Shown: positions 11,438-24,448 of the stretch, piece by piece
Layout of the letters: each line of letters opens with the position of its first letter
Numbering within the stretch: position 1 is the stretch's first letter
NCBI GenBank assembly: GCA_963921825.1
Contig: OY997591.1
Coordinates: 49,311,825 to 49,375,824 of the forward strand
From: Erodium maritimum
Taxonomy: Eukaryota > Streptophyta > Magnoliopsida > Geraniales > Geraniaceae
Direction of reading: 5' to 3'
DNA: 64,000 nucleotides
Made by a program: the position numbers and the translations under genes
The notes under the pieces: model-generated
Databases searched by the model: none
What the model saw: only the letters and a program-made list of their open reading frames with translations
Told to the model about the DNA's origin: nothing

Positions 11438-13769
11438 GGTGTTGACACTCTGAGAAATGGACCATTTCGTTCCCGTTTCGCCCCTTTTTGCTCCAAATGC
11501 TTGGTGAACTCTGAAATAAGACCACAAAATGAGAGTAAAATGCATCATTTTATATTAACTCGGGACTAAAAAGAACATAAATGTGGGCTAATGACATCAA
11601 AAATAGATGTATTTTATATCCACATCAACACCCCACACTTAACCTTTTCTCGTCCCGAGAGAACTAAACTAACAAAACAGTAAGATATGTCCCGGTTAAA
11701 CCCCGAGGTTCACCTCGATAGGAGGAGTCTGGGCTCCTTTATTAGGACAATGAAAATAAAGATGCACGTGCAATGCATGATCCTATTACTAATGCAACCT
11801 ATGACTCAACTATATGATGCATGCAAAAGTTCACGAAAAGTTGGTAATTTACGAGCCCAAGCACACAAATGATCAAAAGGGTTTTCTCTAGTTATCACAT
11901 GCCAAAAATTCTTACACAACTCAAAATAATGCATAAACCGATGAACATGTTGCATGTGAAGCGACTTGCAATAAAGTCTACTCAATTTGGCTTACAACCC
12001 TCTAGTTAACTTTGATAGGCGTTCCTTTTTTCCCTATACACAGTTCTTAGAGATTCATAAGCAAGCATTTTCAATCCCCTCTCCACTAATTATATAGGCA
12101 ATCATGAGTCACACAGGGATTTAATTAGGCTTGTAATGATCGGCTAGACATAGGGTATGACAAGATATATGAAAAGAATCTCAACAGATACATCTTGGCA
12201 AACATGCTTCAACTCACATCCCTCAAAGTGTATCTCATGACCCATAACCCCCATTTGTGCACTAAATACCCCTTTTACATCTCTACACCCCTTTTTTTTT
12301 GTATCCTTGTACACATAAGTAAAAACAATTTTTTTTCAAGGTCTTATAAAGTCTTTTCTTTCTACATGTGCGAATTCTCAACCTTACCTCACACTTTCCT
12401 TTTTGCACGGAAGAAAATTGTAATTAATTTTTTCTTCTTCCTATCTTTTAAGGGGAAGACTGAAAGCAACAAATATTACCATAAACCCGACACATTAGTA
12501 AAGAACTATTTCTCTAATCATTTTGCATCCCATTACCAACCACCAACCACAATAACCCCACTCAATTAAGCACCTAAGCCAAGAAGTATGGGTTCAAAAT
12601 AAAATAGAGGATATATAAATGAAGTGAAAGGCACATAGGCTTGTAATATATAGGTCAGAAACGAAAGGCCAAAGCTCAATAGGGGTGACTAGTAGATAAT
12701 CATATATTCATAGGTAGGAAATTTACCACAAACGGTCCAAGAATGGCCTATGATCATTTTCTTAATCACCTAATTCCTTATTTTATTTCGCCTCGAGAGG
12801 ATATCTGTGATGTTCTAGACTCAGGTTACCATGTATATGACTTAGAGGACTCAAGTACACATCAAAGTAACTGCCCAGAATGAAAACAAACGAGCATGCC
12901 TCACTACATATGCTTACACAAGTCAATTCATTCATACTAAGTCGATGCACTCCTTTGAATTATGCAAGAAAAATGATCATGTCCAACATTCCAATCATTG
13001 AAACCTTCCAATCATATGCACTAAGCTCAATAAACCACCAGAAAATATTTTTTTGATTTTCGATTTTTTTTTGAAATTTTTGAAACACAATGCAAACACA
13101 CTAAGATCTACGATCTCCCACCCCACACTTAAAACCTTGCATTGTCCCCAGTGCGACTCAATCCTATACATGCTCCTAACCACATACAGGCAACCCCACA
13201 CTTGTGTAGAATAATCAAGCAAATCAGAGAACTAAGATGCATAACCTATCAGCACAGCAAATCAGGTGCTCAACACCCACCAGAGAAACATCAAATTTCA
13301 CAATTAGATATTAAACATAATGAACAATAGAGGGATAGAGATATTGCCCCTTCACCGGTACTAATTTTTCCATGGTAGATGGAATGCTACTTCGCCCAAG
13401 TGAGATCTCGAGAACTCGGCACCAACAAATATAAATTTAACCCTCAAGCTTCCATCCTGTATCACCAACTTGCACAAATAATCAAAAAAGAGCAAGACTA
13501 GACATATAAAAACGAAGAGGGGTAGAGATATTGGGTTGCCTCCCAACAAGCGCATGTGTTTAACGTCGTTAGCTCAACGGGAAAGAGGCTCAATTAGGAG
13601 GCCTCCCACAAATCTCATACTTCCATTGCATCATTCTCTTTAAATGTGAGTGCAAATGCGAGAAAAGAAATGCAATGTAGCACAAGATTGTTTTCCTTGA
13701 GTTTTGTAAAAGTTCCAAACTCAATGCTAACTTCATCAAGCTTGCCTTAATAGAATAATTATGATTTTT

Positions 13770-14806
13770 CTAATCTTGGCATAACTTGATAGGGATATGA
13801 ATCCCATGAAGCGGAAAATGCTCATGACAACGAGGGTCAAGAGCATCTACCACAATAGAGTAAACTAAGCTCACAAACGGGGAATGAGTACTAGCAAATA
13901 CATCACAAAAATGATGCTTTATATTAAACACTCTATGCTCAATGTTAATTTTGAAAATCAATGGGATGGGTTGAACATAAAGAGTTGATTTGCTAGAATC
14001 CAAAAATGAATCTTCCATACTAGAGGGAATTTCGACATCATGTTCGATGTCTACCAAAATAAAATCAATGGAAGATTCAAATACAACCCCTCTTTTGAGA
14101 ACATGTTCCATAGTACCCCTTGGATATCTTATAGATTTGTCAGCCAACTCTATGGATACTATGGAAGGATTCGGCTCAGCAAACGCTTGTGAACTATTTT
14201 CTACAATTATACAATTATTATTTACATCTACATAATTCAAAGCATAAAAAATACATGGAGATGGAGTAGATGTTGTACAAGAGGAGTAAGAACTTGATAC
14301 CTCACATTCCACACTTACCTCTAAACTCATGGTTGGATAATGAGTTTCTTGTTCTGTTGTATCACCTAAGTGCTCGGAATGATCTTCCTCAATGTGAATT
14401 GCTTGATCGTGTAGAGCTCTATGATTCACCAACTGTATAAGAGGATTTATTTGATTCATTGCATTGGCTATTTGACCCAATTGAATTTCCAACTTCTGGA
14501 ACCGGGAATCATTGTTCCGGTTCACTATCTGCTGCTCCTGCACAGATGCCTTATGCAGCTCAATCACCTCATTTTTATCCTCCTTCATTCGTGCCATCAT
14601 GGTTAGCATCATCTGCTCTAGTTTGACTCTTGTGGTTCAACTTGATAACCTTGATGAAAAGTGGAAGGTTCCTCCCAATATTGAAAATATGCATTTGAAT
14701 TAAAGTACTCAAAATTATAGTTAGAATGATCATAAGCTCCGCAAAAATCACAATACATAGTATCACAATACCAATTCTCCATAAAAGTTATAATGAAATG
14801 AATCAA
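13770..14806 (-). pseudogene. Athila-type gag/protease remnant
   Basis: Minus-strand frames here show a cysteine/histidine patch (YCDFCGAYDHS) like the gag zinc-binding region, then FQKLEIQLGQIANAMN, which matches the Athila gag motif near LENQMGQIA, then a protease-like stretch with LADKSIRYPRG. The order agrees with gag-pro of Athila elements. It is a fossil fragment within the element at 11443-16349. Confidence 0.68.
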
Positions 14807-14881
14807 CTAAACAAATATATATACAAAAAATTTAAATAGTCTTAACACGAATTATAAACGTATCAGAGTTGCTTTAGTTGC

Positions 14882-14899
14882 TCCCCGGAAACGGTGCCA
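14882..14899 (-). other. Primer binding site, tRNA-Asp type
   Basis: The minus strand reads TGGCACCGTTTCCGGGGA, close to the Athila-type site TGGCGCCGTTGCCGGGGA. It lies a few bases inside the 5' LTR, as expected, and fixes the element's orientation. Confidence 0.75.
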
Positions 14900-14905
14900 T
14901 TAAAT

Positions 14906-16349
14906 TGACACTCTGCGAATTTACTCTCAGAATGGCACGGCAAGTGTACAGGTCATCAAGTAGTATTCGGGGTTTAAGTCCGAGATATCGTACCTGAGGG
15001 AGCAATTTAGCAAGCACTTTAGTTAATTAATTCGATGGTCAAGCTATTCCTATAATGGTGTTTGGTTTTGTTTTAGAAAATAGTAAATTCATGCAAGTAA
15101 TTAGAATATATGAATGATCGGAAAACAAAGAACAAAGTCACAACGAGATTGTAAATCAGAGATAAAAAGCGATATAGGACATTAACGGGGTTCGAGTGTG
15201 ATGAACAGCTTAACAAGGTTCGGTATACATTCACAACTAATATTAGTCTAAGGGCAACGGGAATTCTCTCAGTGTAGTCCTAACCATCTCTCGATCGTAT
15301 TAGGACCCTAATATACTCAGTCGACCTAATTATCTCTAATCTAGGTATAGAGCGGTATATAACATTATAATCTATGAATTCCTTTAACTTTCGGGTTTTA
15401 CTCCTATAGTTATTGCACTTGTGTCAGTCTAACCATATTCTGGCTTAGATTAAAACCCGAGCTATCTAATTCCTTTTTCCTCTTCTTAACCACATTTCTC
15501 AATTGTTGGTTAACAAGATTAAATCATACATGTACGTGATCATGGTAATGTAGCATTACGAACGAAATTAAATAAACACTTTCCTAGATACTAGTTAGAC
15601 AAATGTATACACGAATATGTTAACTCAATTCATCACATCATTCCCCTAGCCCTAGATCAATATAGGTTTAGTTCATAGCGCAGGAATAAGAACAAAAGGA
15701 GATGAATAAACCACTGAAATTCATATTAAACGATAAGAGTAATACAAATATCAAGTTTGAATCCAATCTACACAAAACCTTTGATGTTCTAATCTCTTGT
15801 TTTCGATCTTCTCTCAAAATTCTCCATGCTCTGAAGTGTGTTTTTCTCCTCAATTTCGTGATCCCTCTTAATTTGACCTAAAGTCCCTTTTATATGTTGA
15901 GTTAAATCTGATTAAAAGCGGGAAACGCAGTTGGAAATTGCGTTTCTGACGTTTGCACCGTCGCATGCACACCGTGCATTTCACGGTGCATCATAAGTTA
16001 CACCGGTTATTTGCACGGCGTGCAACTTTCCGGCGCAAATTATTTTGCCTCTGTTCTGGATGCACCACCAGGTTGCACGCCGTGAAAAAAACGGTGCAAA
16101 AGTGCACTGCTTCTTTGCACCCCGTACAAATAACCGGTGCACCTTACTGACATTTCTACCCAACTTCCAATTTTACTCCATTTCGTTCCCGTTTCACCCT
16201 TTTTTGCTCCAAATGCTTGTTGAACTCTGAAATAAGACCAATTACACAAAATGAGAGTAAAATGCATCATTTTATATTAACTCGGGACTAAAAAGAACAT
16301 AAATGTGGGCTAATGACATCCAAAATATATGTATTTTATGTCCACATCA
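14906..16349 (-). repeat. 5' LTR of the Athila-like element
   Basis: A 1.44-kb LTR with TG...CA ends. It shares long stretches with the LTR copies at 59855-60602 and 60791-62225. Its middle (about 15950-16145) is rich in short palindromes, for example TTGCACGGCGTGCAA. Confidence 0.8.
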
Positions 16350-16354
16350 GGTGT

Positions 16355-19300
16355 CATCGTGGATCATCTATCTTAGGGGAAACGACGAAGACCTGGCGAG
16401 GATGGAGGTTGACCGACCTCTAAGGTCTGAATAGGATTTCATGGGACCCATATTTGGTTAGGTGAAGCTTCGGAGGCCAGAGCTCCAGTATAGGGAAAAC
16501 CTGCTCATTCGAAATTTCTCTCTTTATCCAATTGATAATCATAGGATTTGGAATGGTACAAGAGAGGGTGGGACGCTGAACACTAGAAGGGAAATAGATG
16601 GTAAGGGACAAGGATATGAAGCTGATCAGGGACAACGTAAGGATGCTTCATGAATTAGCCTAATTGTTCTAGACCTAAATGAACTAGGCCCATCAGGAGT
16701 AGCTCAGGAACTAGGTGGTATCACTATGATCAAGCAAGGGGAGACAAACACCTTCACCTTTTACCATGAGAGCTTTCGAGGAGAATAGGTTGTTTCTAGG
16801 GGTTTCTCATCTGCTGTTTATTATGTGATACTGAATATACAAAGTTTCCGCTTGACATACTTCTTCATAGTCTTAGTCCAAAAAAAAAATTGTAGCACAC
16901 TTCTTACTTATGGTTTCCATATGAAGGTAGAAAGCTACACAATCGAGTTATGATGATGGAAGCTGGTACTAAGGATGTTTGTACAGTCCTATTGTGCTTC
17001 AATCTAAGGAATCTTAAGGAGGTGAGTATGAGTCTCTTGACTCGTTGGTGGTGGAGGTTTGTTGTGGAGAAGGATTCACTTTGGAACAGGGTTATATGTT
17101 ATAGATTTGCCTGGGATTTATCTGAATGGGATCTTCTAAAATTGGACAAACCAAGAAGCAATTACATCTTCGAGCACATCATGGCGTTGGGTGAGGATAC
17201 TAGATTCAGAAGTTTATTTGAAAATCAGACTATGCATTAGAAGGTAGGTGATGGTGATCGTATCCAATTTTGGAAAGATCATTGGTTTGGGGATTTTGCT
17301 TTGTGATATAAGTTTGAGAGATTATATCTCTTATCAGCTTAGAAACATGACCTAGTTGAAGTAGTATGGGTTGGTGACCATTGGTTCTTCGAATTCAGAC
17401 GGGCCCCGAGGGGGTTGGAGTGGGTCGAGCTGATGTTGTTTGGGGACTTACTGTGGGGGGCTGATTTACGACCTATAATTCTAGGTGAGTTGGAGTGGAC
17501 ACTCATGGACGGGGACTTCAAGGATGGTAATGTATATTGTCTGTTAATGGAGGATGGGAATGAACGTGATGTGGAATAGGCTAGGTGTTTATGGATCGCT
17601 CACTTACCACCCAAGATTTGTGCCTTGTGTGGTTGGCAGGACATCACGATATACTAATTTTTTTTTTCTTGGAGGATCCTGGGTTAAACATCTCTTTGAC
17701 TAGGATGCTATGTGCTTTTTACAATCACATTTTGAGGGCGTGAATCACTTGTTGCTTCACTGTTTTAATTCCTAGGTGGTGTGGACGAAAGTGTATCAAT
17801 GGTGGGGTGTGGAATGGGTGATAACAACCAATATTCCTCAAATTTGGTTCTTTGGAAAGGGTTTGGTAAGAGTCATTGGAGTGTGCAGTGGATGAAGGTT
17901 GGTTTCGTGGTTCTATGGCAAATCTGGTTGTCCCGAAACACTGCACTTTATAAAGGGTTCCAGTTAACAGGCGATGAGATTGTGCTTATAGTTGTGCACT
18001 ATTCGTTCAGTATTCTATGGAATTCGGGTAGCTTGAGGCAGGGTGATGGTTTTCCTGATAGGAAATTGAATCCATGGGAGTTTTTGGGTGTCCGTTGGTT
18101 GCAGCAGAAGAAAAGGGTGTTGTTAATGTCATTTTTTTTGTTGCAGGAAGTGCGATTTCTCAATTATTTTGGGATATGTTTGAGCCCATTAGTGTCACGC
18201 CCCAAATTCAGTAGAACCGAACCCGGGACGCGAACGGTAAAACGATAAAACCTTTTAAATGAATCGCTTAAAACATCGTTTAATTAATCAAAATAATAAT
18301 TTACAACTCAAAAGTACGTCCCAACAAGATGACAAAATACAAGGCGTACGTCGCTAGACTCAAAAGGAAACCCGGACTCCCGCTCCCAGCTCTTCAAGCT
18401 TCGAGAGCTCACTTAGTCCGTCCCGCGACCAGTACCTGTAGGAAAAGCAGCTAGGGGTGAGCGTTCACTCACCACCACGGATAACAGACTGATTACGGCA
18501 TACTTAGCAGAACAATGCCGGTAACACCAACAACAAACCCAACACCGAGGACTACTATCCCCAACTCAAGTAACCCGACTGACACACAACTGTTACTTTC
18601 CCCAACCGACTCAACACTCGGACACGTAATGTAAACCCAACACAACGATTGACGACTTCCTCCAAAGACACGACAGACAACCACGCAACACCCAAGATCA
18701 CTAAGGATCGCACACCAAACAAGATCACAAATGATCGCACTCCAGCTGCTCAGTCCCCCCACGCCCTTTACCGATCCCTGTCAGGTCAGGCGGTCGACCT
18801 GTCGCACTTTTGCCGATCCCTGTCAGGCCAGGCGGTCGACCTGTTGCACTTTTCCCGACACAAAGTCGGATCAGGCTGTCGACCTGTCACCCCCACGCAC
18901 GCGCGGCCAGGACCCCTTTCCTCATGGGCGGGCCCCCTACCCCGTCTGAACATGCAGACGCGTGCGACCACAGGACCCCCGTTTTTATGAAGCGGGCCCC
19001 CAACCTAAGGTAACCACAATCAAAATCACAAGCAAAGTTCAACAAACAGCAACAATACCGGTCTAACACTTCACAGGCACTCATGGCCACCCAAGACACA
19101 CCAAAAGTAACTCACGGGCTCAACAACCCCACGGGCACTCATGGCCTCCCAAGACACACCAACAGTAACTCACGGGCTCAACAAACCCACGGGCACTCAT
19201 GGCCTCCCAAGACACACCAACAGTAACTCACGGGCTCAACAATCCCACGGGCACTCATGGCCTCCCAAGACACACCAACAGTAACTCACGGGCTCAACAA

Positions 19301-21326
19301 CCCCACGGGCACTCATGGCCACCCAAGACACACCGACAATAACTCACGGGCTCAACAACCCCACGGGCACTCATGGCCACCCAAGACACCAACAGTAAAA
19401 ATACGGGCTCTCATGGCCACCCAAGACACAAACAGTAAAGTACGGGCTCTCATGGCCACCACCCAAGACACAAACAGTAAAGTACAGGCTCTCATGGCCA
19501 CCCAAGACACAAACTAAACAATCATCCTCCGGGCATAACCAAATGCCTCCAGTAATTCAAATATCAATAAGTTCACTGCTCCTACGACACTACTAAGTGT
19601 CACATTCATTTCTATTGTTCGATACGTTACCGTATCATACGACACCACCCGGTGTCGCCTGCCTTTCTATTATTCGATAAAATTACTTAACCCACGTCGC
19701 CCAAGTGTCACATGCATTTCTACTATTAACTTTCCCTAGTCAGGGCCGGGATCCAGCTACTTTTCCCTACCTTGTATGTTTTCTCCAAAAGCGCACAAAC
19801 AAGCTCCGGCGTGATCTCGATCACTCGCCTAGCTTTCCCTACCCTCTGTCGGTGGCACGATCTAATAAGAACACAATTTTTAAACACTTTTAAGCTTGCA
19901 GGCATAAACTGAATTTTAATAAACTTGACGCCCAAAAGTAACCCCGACAATGTCGATCACTCCCAAACTTCCCAATTACTCGACATTGTCGATAATGGAC
20001 CCGGAAAAGCCAGATTCGCCCGACATGGCGAATCTGCCCGGGTTTTGAAAACGCCCTTCCGGGGCCCCGAAAATTCCCGTTTTCGTTTCTACGGCCTTAG
20101 AATAATTCAAGGGTTCCTATGCACTCGACGGAATCAATTTCCGACTTCCGAGTCATTTAATTTGCGTTTAAAGTTTCTAAACCCGTCAATTACAACTTTC
20201 ACAATTTAAGTCCAAATTTCGATCCGGGTGTGGATTAATTACTTGGGGAACGTCCTAAACCACCTGAACACGAAAACCCGAGACCCGAGCATGTGGGCCC
20301 CACACGGCCATAATGGGAAAATTTCCTTTTCGCCCCAAAACGTTCCTAACGAACCCCAAACCTCAACCATTCATCTTTAAACCAATTCTAACCAAAACCC
20401 AACCATATTTGAATCATTTAAACTCAAACCCTAAAATTCAAACGTACCAAAACGAGAATCGAATAGGTTCTCACCGTAGAGAATGACGGTGTGAGCTTGA
20501 TTCTTTTATATTTGAGACGATCCAACGGTTTGATCGACGGGAAATCACTAAACTTCCAACACCTCCTTCTCTTTTCTCTTCTTCTTTTAACTCCCCTTTC
20601 TCTCTCCAAAACTCCTTTTTTTTTCCAATATGGCCGAACACCCCTCCATCTTTCATCTTTGTATTTTTTCAAAAACACACACTTTTCCATATTTACAAAA
20701 CTACCATCAACTTTAATTTCCTCTAGCTTTGTTCAAAAAACCTAACACCACCACTTGTGTGACAAGTGGCAAGTGGGTCCAACCCTTTAAACACATATCT
20801 TTGTAGATATTTTTCTGTCAGATTCGCGAAATTCGACCGTCTCAGGCCCTGAACGGGCACTTTTTCCAAGAAATTACGAAACTTCACGGGCTACAAGGAA
20901 ACGGCTCAAATAAGACCGTTGTGATGACGACTAAGCTTTTTGGATCCAAAACGAGCCTCGAATGGACCAAAACGTCGCTCGGTTGACTTTTCCAGCAAAA
21001 AGTCAACCTTTCCCAAATTGGTCAGAAAGTTTCCCTGAGTCCACCGGAACTCACTTTGGTCGATATCGGGGTCAACTTAAGTCCGGTATGACCCTCGGTG
21101 TCAAATTTAGGTTCATTTAAGTGTCTGTCCAAAAATTTTAAATTTTCCTGTTTTTCGCCGATTTGATTGGCGTTGACCGGGAGCGGTTCTTACAATTAGT
21201 GTTTTATGTTGGCCTTGTATTGGTCGGTTGTAGTTTTTGAGGATTTTTCTTGTTTTCATTTCCTTACCCTATTGTTTCACCTTGAAACAAATGACAGCAG
21301 TGAAATCAATTCGCTTATAAAAAAAA
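16355..21326 (+). mobile_element. LINE ORF2 C-terminal region and 3' end, split by a solo LTR
   Basis: Plus strand. 16990-17320 encodes TRWWWRFVVEKDSLW and, after one stop codon, GDGDRIQFWKDHWFGD, the block between reverse transcriptase and zf-RVT in plant LINE ORF2. Weaker matches follow, then VVLWQIWLSRNTALYKG near 17900. The body is interrupted by the solo LTR at 18193-21194 (TSD ATTAG). The LINE 3' UTR resumes at 21195 and ends in CGCTTATAAAAAAAA at 21326. In-frame stops show it is dead. The endonuclease and palm motifs are not seen, and 16355-16940 has no clear similarity. It differs clearly from the RRM-type LINEs elsewhere in the window. Confidence 0.68.
18193..21194 (-). mobile_element. 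Solo LTR, same Tekay/Del-like family
   Basis: 3.0 kb, TG...CA ends, minus orientation, flanked by the perfect 5-bp TSD ATTAG (18188-18192 and 21195-21199). It is collinear with the solo LTR at 7118-10110 and the LTRs at 31747-41155. It carries tandem repeats at about 19070-19500 and the palindrome at 18457-18472. It sits inside a LINE tail, so it is younger than that LINE. Confidence 0.9.
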
Positions 21327-22715
21327 TCTAAATTCAAACACTGACATGTCAAACATAGGCCCCCATCTCCTCGTGGTTTAGTTCGAGGCCAACACTTTCG
21401 TGGCGACGATCATATACTGAACGACCCTAAAAATCATTGTTCGACTGTTACTTTTTTTTGCACTCTAAGTAGTGTTCATCCGTTGTCTGTCTCATACATC
21501 GACTTTTAGTCTTCTTACTTAATACAATCTGAATATTTAAATTCTTGGGTCACATGATGCATAATTTTAAGGTGATAAGTTTTAATCTTAAATTCAATTC
21601 AAAATTTTACATATAAACATACACATTATTAATAACTTATTTTTAAAATTAAATCCTCAATCCTATCTACCTAATGATAAATAAATCCGCCATGTCTTTT
21701 TGAATGAAGCCTCTCTCTACAACGACTAGAGTTTTGACCCTACCCATCTGTTGGGATCCCTCCGGATCGCCCACGCAGTTGTGTCATCGGTGGCGCTCCC
21801 CTCCAAACGGTCCTTCCCGATCGCCATGCCATACTCCTCCCTCTCCATCTCCTCCGTAATCGTCTTCGATCGTCTCACGACCGGTTTTACCCCCTCTCCT
21901 TCTCCTGATATGTGAATCATGTCCTAGAATTACCACGGTATGAATTTTTTTCTCTGTGACATACTGACTCTGGAAGCTAGCATGGCGTTCCTCCAACGAA
22001 ATATGAGTTTTCATAGTGGAACTTGGGTCACTATCTTCGTCCTTGCAACGTTGTTGTATTCCTCTGCGCCTCCACACCTTAACATTGTTGTATTGTAAGG
22101 ATGATGCATAGTTTGTGATGATCCACAACTCCCTGTTGCGGTGGTGATCACCCTATCCGTGTTAGCCTCTCAAGCCAGAAGCGAACACACGAACACAACG
22201 GGAGGGGTTTCTGGTGGCCCAAACCAACAGAGGAATCAAGCTATGTCTCCTATGCAACCTCGCCTAGATACATGTGGCCTCTTAGGCCTTAGCTGTCCTA
22301 GAGGATTGATAGCACCCCCCGGCTCTCGGGGTCCTCCACTATCTCATGTGATCCCTCCCCGTACCAAGCACATTCTTTTGTTGTTTAGTGGTTTCTATGG
22401 AAAATCCTATCGGCATTGAGGTCATGGTGGTCGGGTTTAGGTCGATTCGGAATTGGTTTTGGTTTTCCTTTTCGTTTTTGTTGTAGTTTCTTTTTCTTAG
22501 TATAATTTTTGTTCTAGTTCGTTTACTCATTGCTTCCGCTTCGAAAACCTGTTTGTTTCAAACTATTTTTTAAAGATTAGTTGTCGTCTGTCTAAAGAGG
22601 GACTACTTTCTCACTACTCTTCTAGTGCCAAGTCTCATTTTAAATCAATAAAAAAATTATTACGTTAAAAATATCTATCGAATGATAAATGTGCATTTTT
22701 AACTTTTTAGAAAAT
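21327..22715. other. Spacer and GC-richer block without recognised gene
   Basis: 21327-21700 is AT-rich. 21720-22420 has open frames on both strands rich in Arg/Ser/Pro but no domain I recognise. At about 21925 the plus strand reads MS-stop-NYHG, faintly like a LINE ORF2 start (MSWNCRG), which is too weak to call. Confidence 0.35.
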
Positions 22716-22837
22716 GATTTATATCTACAACCTATTCATATATATTATGAATATAGACTGATTGATGATTATGTATGATTTATATCTACAACCTATTCAT
22801 ATATATTATGAATATAGACAGACTGATTGATTGATGA
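22716..22837 (+). repeat. Tandem duplication, 61-bp period, two copies
   Basis: The unit starting GATTTATATCTACAACC at 22716 recurs at 22777. The first 43 bases are identical between copies. Confidence 0.9.
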
Positions 22838-24429
22838 TTTTTTCTTTCTTCAAAACCTACTGAGATTTGTCTCTCTCCTGTGTCGTTTAAGCCGCCTACA
22901 TTGCCTATCACCAAGCATGGCCCTCTATTAGTCTTGCCTACCATGCCTCGCTCTGTCAATCGAGACTCACCATCATCCAATGGTCTTGTCCCACTTCCTA
23001 ATGTTATGACCCTGCACCCAAAGGTTTTGTGAACCCTAGTCGGGAGAAGGTGAGAAGAAAGCCTCGTCAACCTCTCTCTCTGCCACCTTCCTTTCCTATT
23101 CCGTTTATTGCCCTACCGTATCCTCCCTGTCTAGGAGAACAATCGTCCTTGTCGTTCAAACATGGAGTTGGGGCACCTCGTCCTAGAAACCCTAGGCCAC
23201 TAAGGGGTCGGCCGATCGCGTTCCGACCTCTCTCGGTTCTCTTCCACACTTGATCCCAACCCTAACCTCCCCACCGTTTCTGGGTATCGCTGCGGCTAGG
23301 GGTGAGTTTGTATTCTCGGACATCTCCACTACAACAACCTTATCAGTTAGGGACACGGCTCTCTCCTCTGTGGCCCTAGGGCTCTATGACTGACGGTGAT
23401 TCTTTACTCAACGGTGGTTCTCAACCACCATCGCAACGATGGGGGACACGGTGGGTCCTTGGTGCCTTACGCCCGATCCTCCTCCTTTACCTTTTATGTT
23501 CGAAGTTATACACGTTCTCCTTCCCCGGTGTCGATGAGGTCTACGTTGGGGAATCGCCTGTAGGTCCCCTCTACGGGCAGGAAGAAATGATCCCTACGGT
23601 GCATGCAAGGGGATTGGACCGGAACCTACGGAGCCATCTTATGGAATAGTACGGAGGACTATTACGGCGCACTCGAAAAATAGGGCCTTGTCCCCGCCCA
23701 GGTGGAAGGGTGATTCAGACACCCCCACTGGTTCGGATGGGACCGCCGCATTTTGTGGCTCATAGGGGGGGGCACTCTAACAGGGGGAGACTGGAGAAAT
23801 GTGACCCTCTCTGGTTGAGCATTGACCCGATACCTAAGGCGGGGGTGTCTCGAGGTATGAAAGCCAATGTGACCGTGGACCCGATACCTAAACTGGGTCT
23901 ACGCTCTTCCACCTGGGGTACCGACCATTCACGTACGATAAGACCCTCTGGGTGTTCAGAGATAAGACCTTCTGGGGTCTAACACAGGGGGGAAACAGCA
24001 GGGGTCGAGTGGCTGGAAGAGAATTGTGGCAGAGAAACCGTTGAAAGATCAGGCGAGGGATGGGAATAGCCTCGCTGGGAGGAATGAAAGGAATTCATGG
24101 CTCTAGGGACAGGCTGCGGGAGGGGTCCATTAGGAGAGCTATTCCTCCCCGCCATATTACCTGGTTCAAGTTTGGTGGTTCAATCAACTGTTGAGTCGAC
24201 GAGACGAGTCCTTGAAAAACAGGGATCAAACAACATTTAGGCCCCACCTTGAGCTATTACAGGCATTTGACACCTTTGGTTTTATTTTTTTGTCTTAGTT
24301 TTGGATTTTTTTTTTGTTCTAGTTATTTTTCTTGCACAATTATATTTGTTATAATTGAATTCGTGTTGGACAAGTTTGCTCTTAAAATTTACTGGCCTTT
24401 AACCTTTTTAAGAGACCTAACCACCATAA
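22838..24429. other. GC-richer block, no recognised gene
   Basis: Short frames at 23029-23253, 23386-23649 and 23710-23982 are Pro/Arg/Gly-rich. The phrase GACCCGATACCTAA-like recurs here (about 23826 and 23879) and, reverse-complemented, near 29910, hinting at an uncharacterised dispersed repeat. No termini were found. Confidence 0.35.
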
Positions 24430-24448
24430 TGAGTTTCCTCTTTTATTA
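24430..24448 (+). repeat. 19-bp target-site duplication, left copy
   Basis: TGAGTTTCCTCTTTTATTA, repeated exactly at 26852-26870. The bases outside differ, so the match ends sharply at both sides. Confidence 0.93.

Larger units (their letters stand above)
11443..16349 (-). mobile_element. Athila-like Ty3/gypsy element, non-autonomous fossil
   Basis: Bounded by the 5-bp direct repeat GGTGT (11438-11442 and 16350-16354). Reading on the minus strand it has a 5' LTR (14906-16349), a tRNA-Asp type primer site (14882-14899), a gag/protease-like remnant (13770-14806), a purine-rich stretch next to the 3' LTR (about 11628-11645) and a much shorter 3' LTR (11443-11627). Both LTRs end TG...CA and share their outer sequences. 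By eye they differ at about 4% of the roughly 165 shared bases, suggesting a moderate age, perhaps 1-3 million years. No reverse transcriptase or integrase is recognisable. It is broken and was probably mobilised by relatives. It inserted into older sequence that includes the LINE tail at 16355-18192. Confidence 0.83.

Noticed and set aside
12195-12569. 124-codon plus-strand frame.
   Set aside because: Phe/Thr/Lys-rich translation of T-rich DNA within the Athila-like element on the opposite strand. No domain.
21915-21945. Possible LINE ORF2 start (MS-stop-NYHG, compare MSWNCRG).
   Set aside because: Only a handful of residues, one a stop, and no endonuclease motifs follow.
23327-23335. CACTACAAC, the terminal motif of CACTA (En/Spm) transposons, followed by GGGACACGGC and TGACGGTGA-like stretches.
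   Set aside because: No matching inverted terminus (GTTGTAGTG), 3-bp TSD or transposase was found. Nine bases alone can occur by chance.
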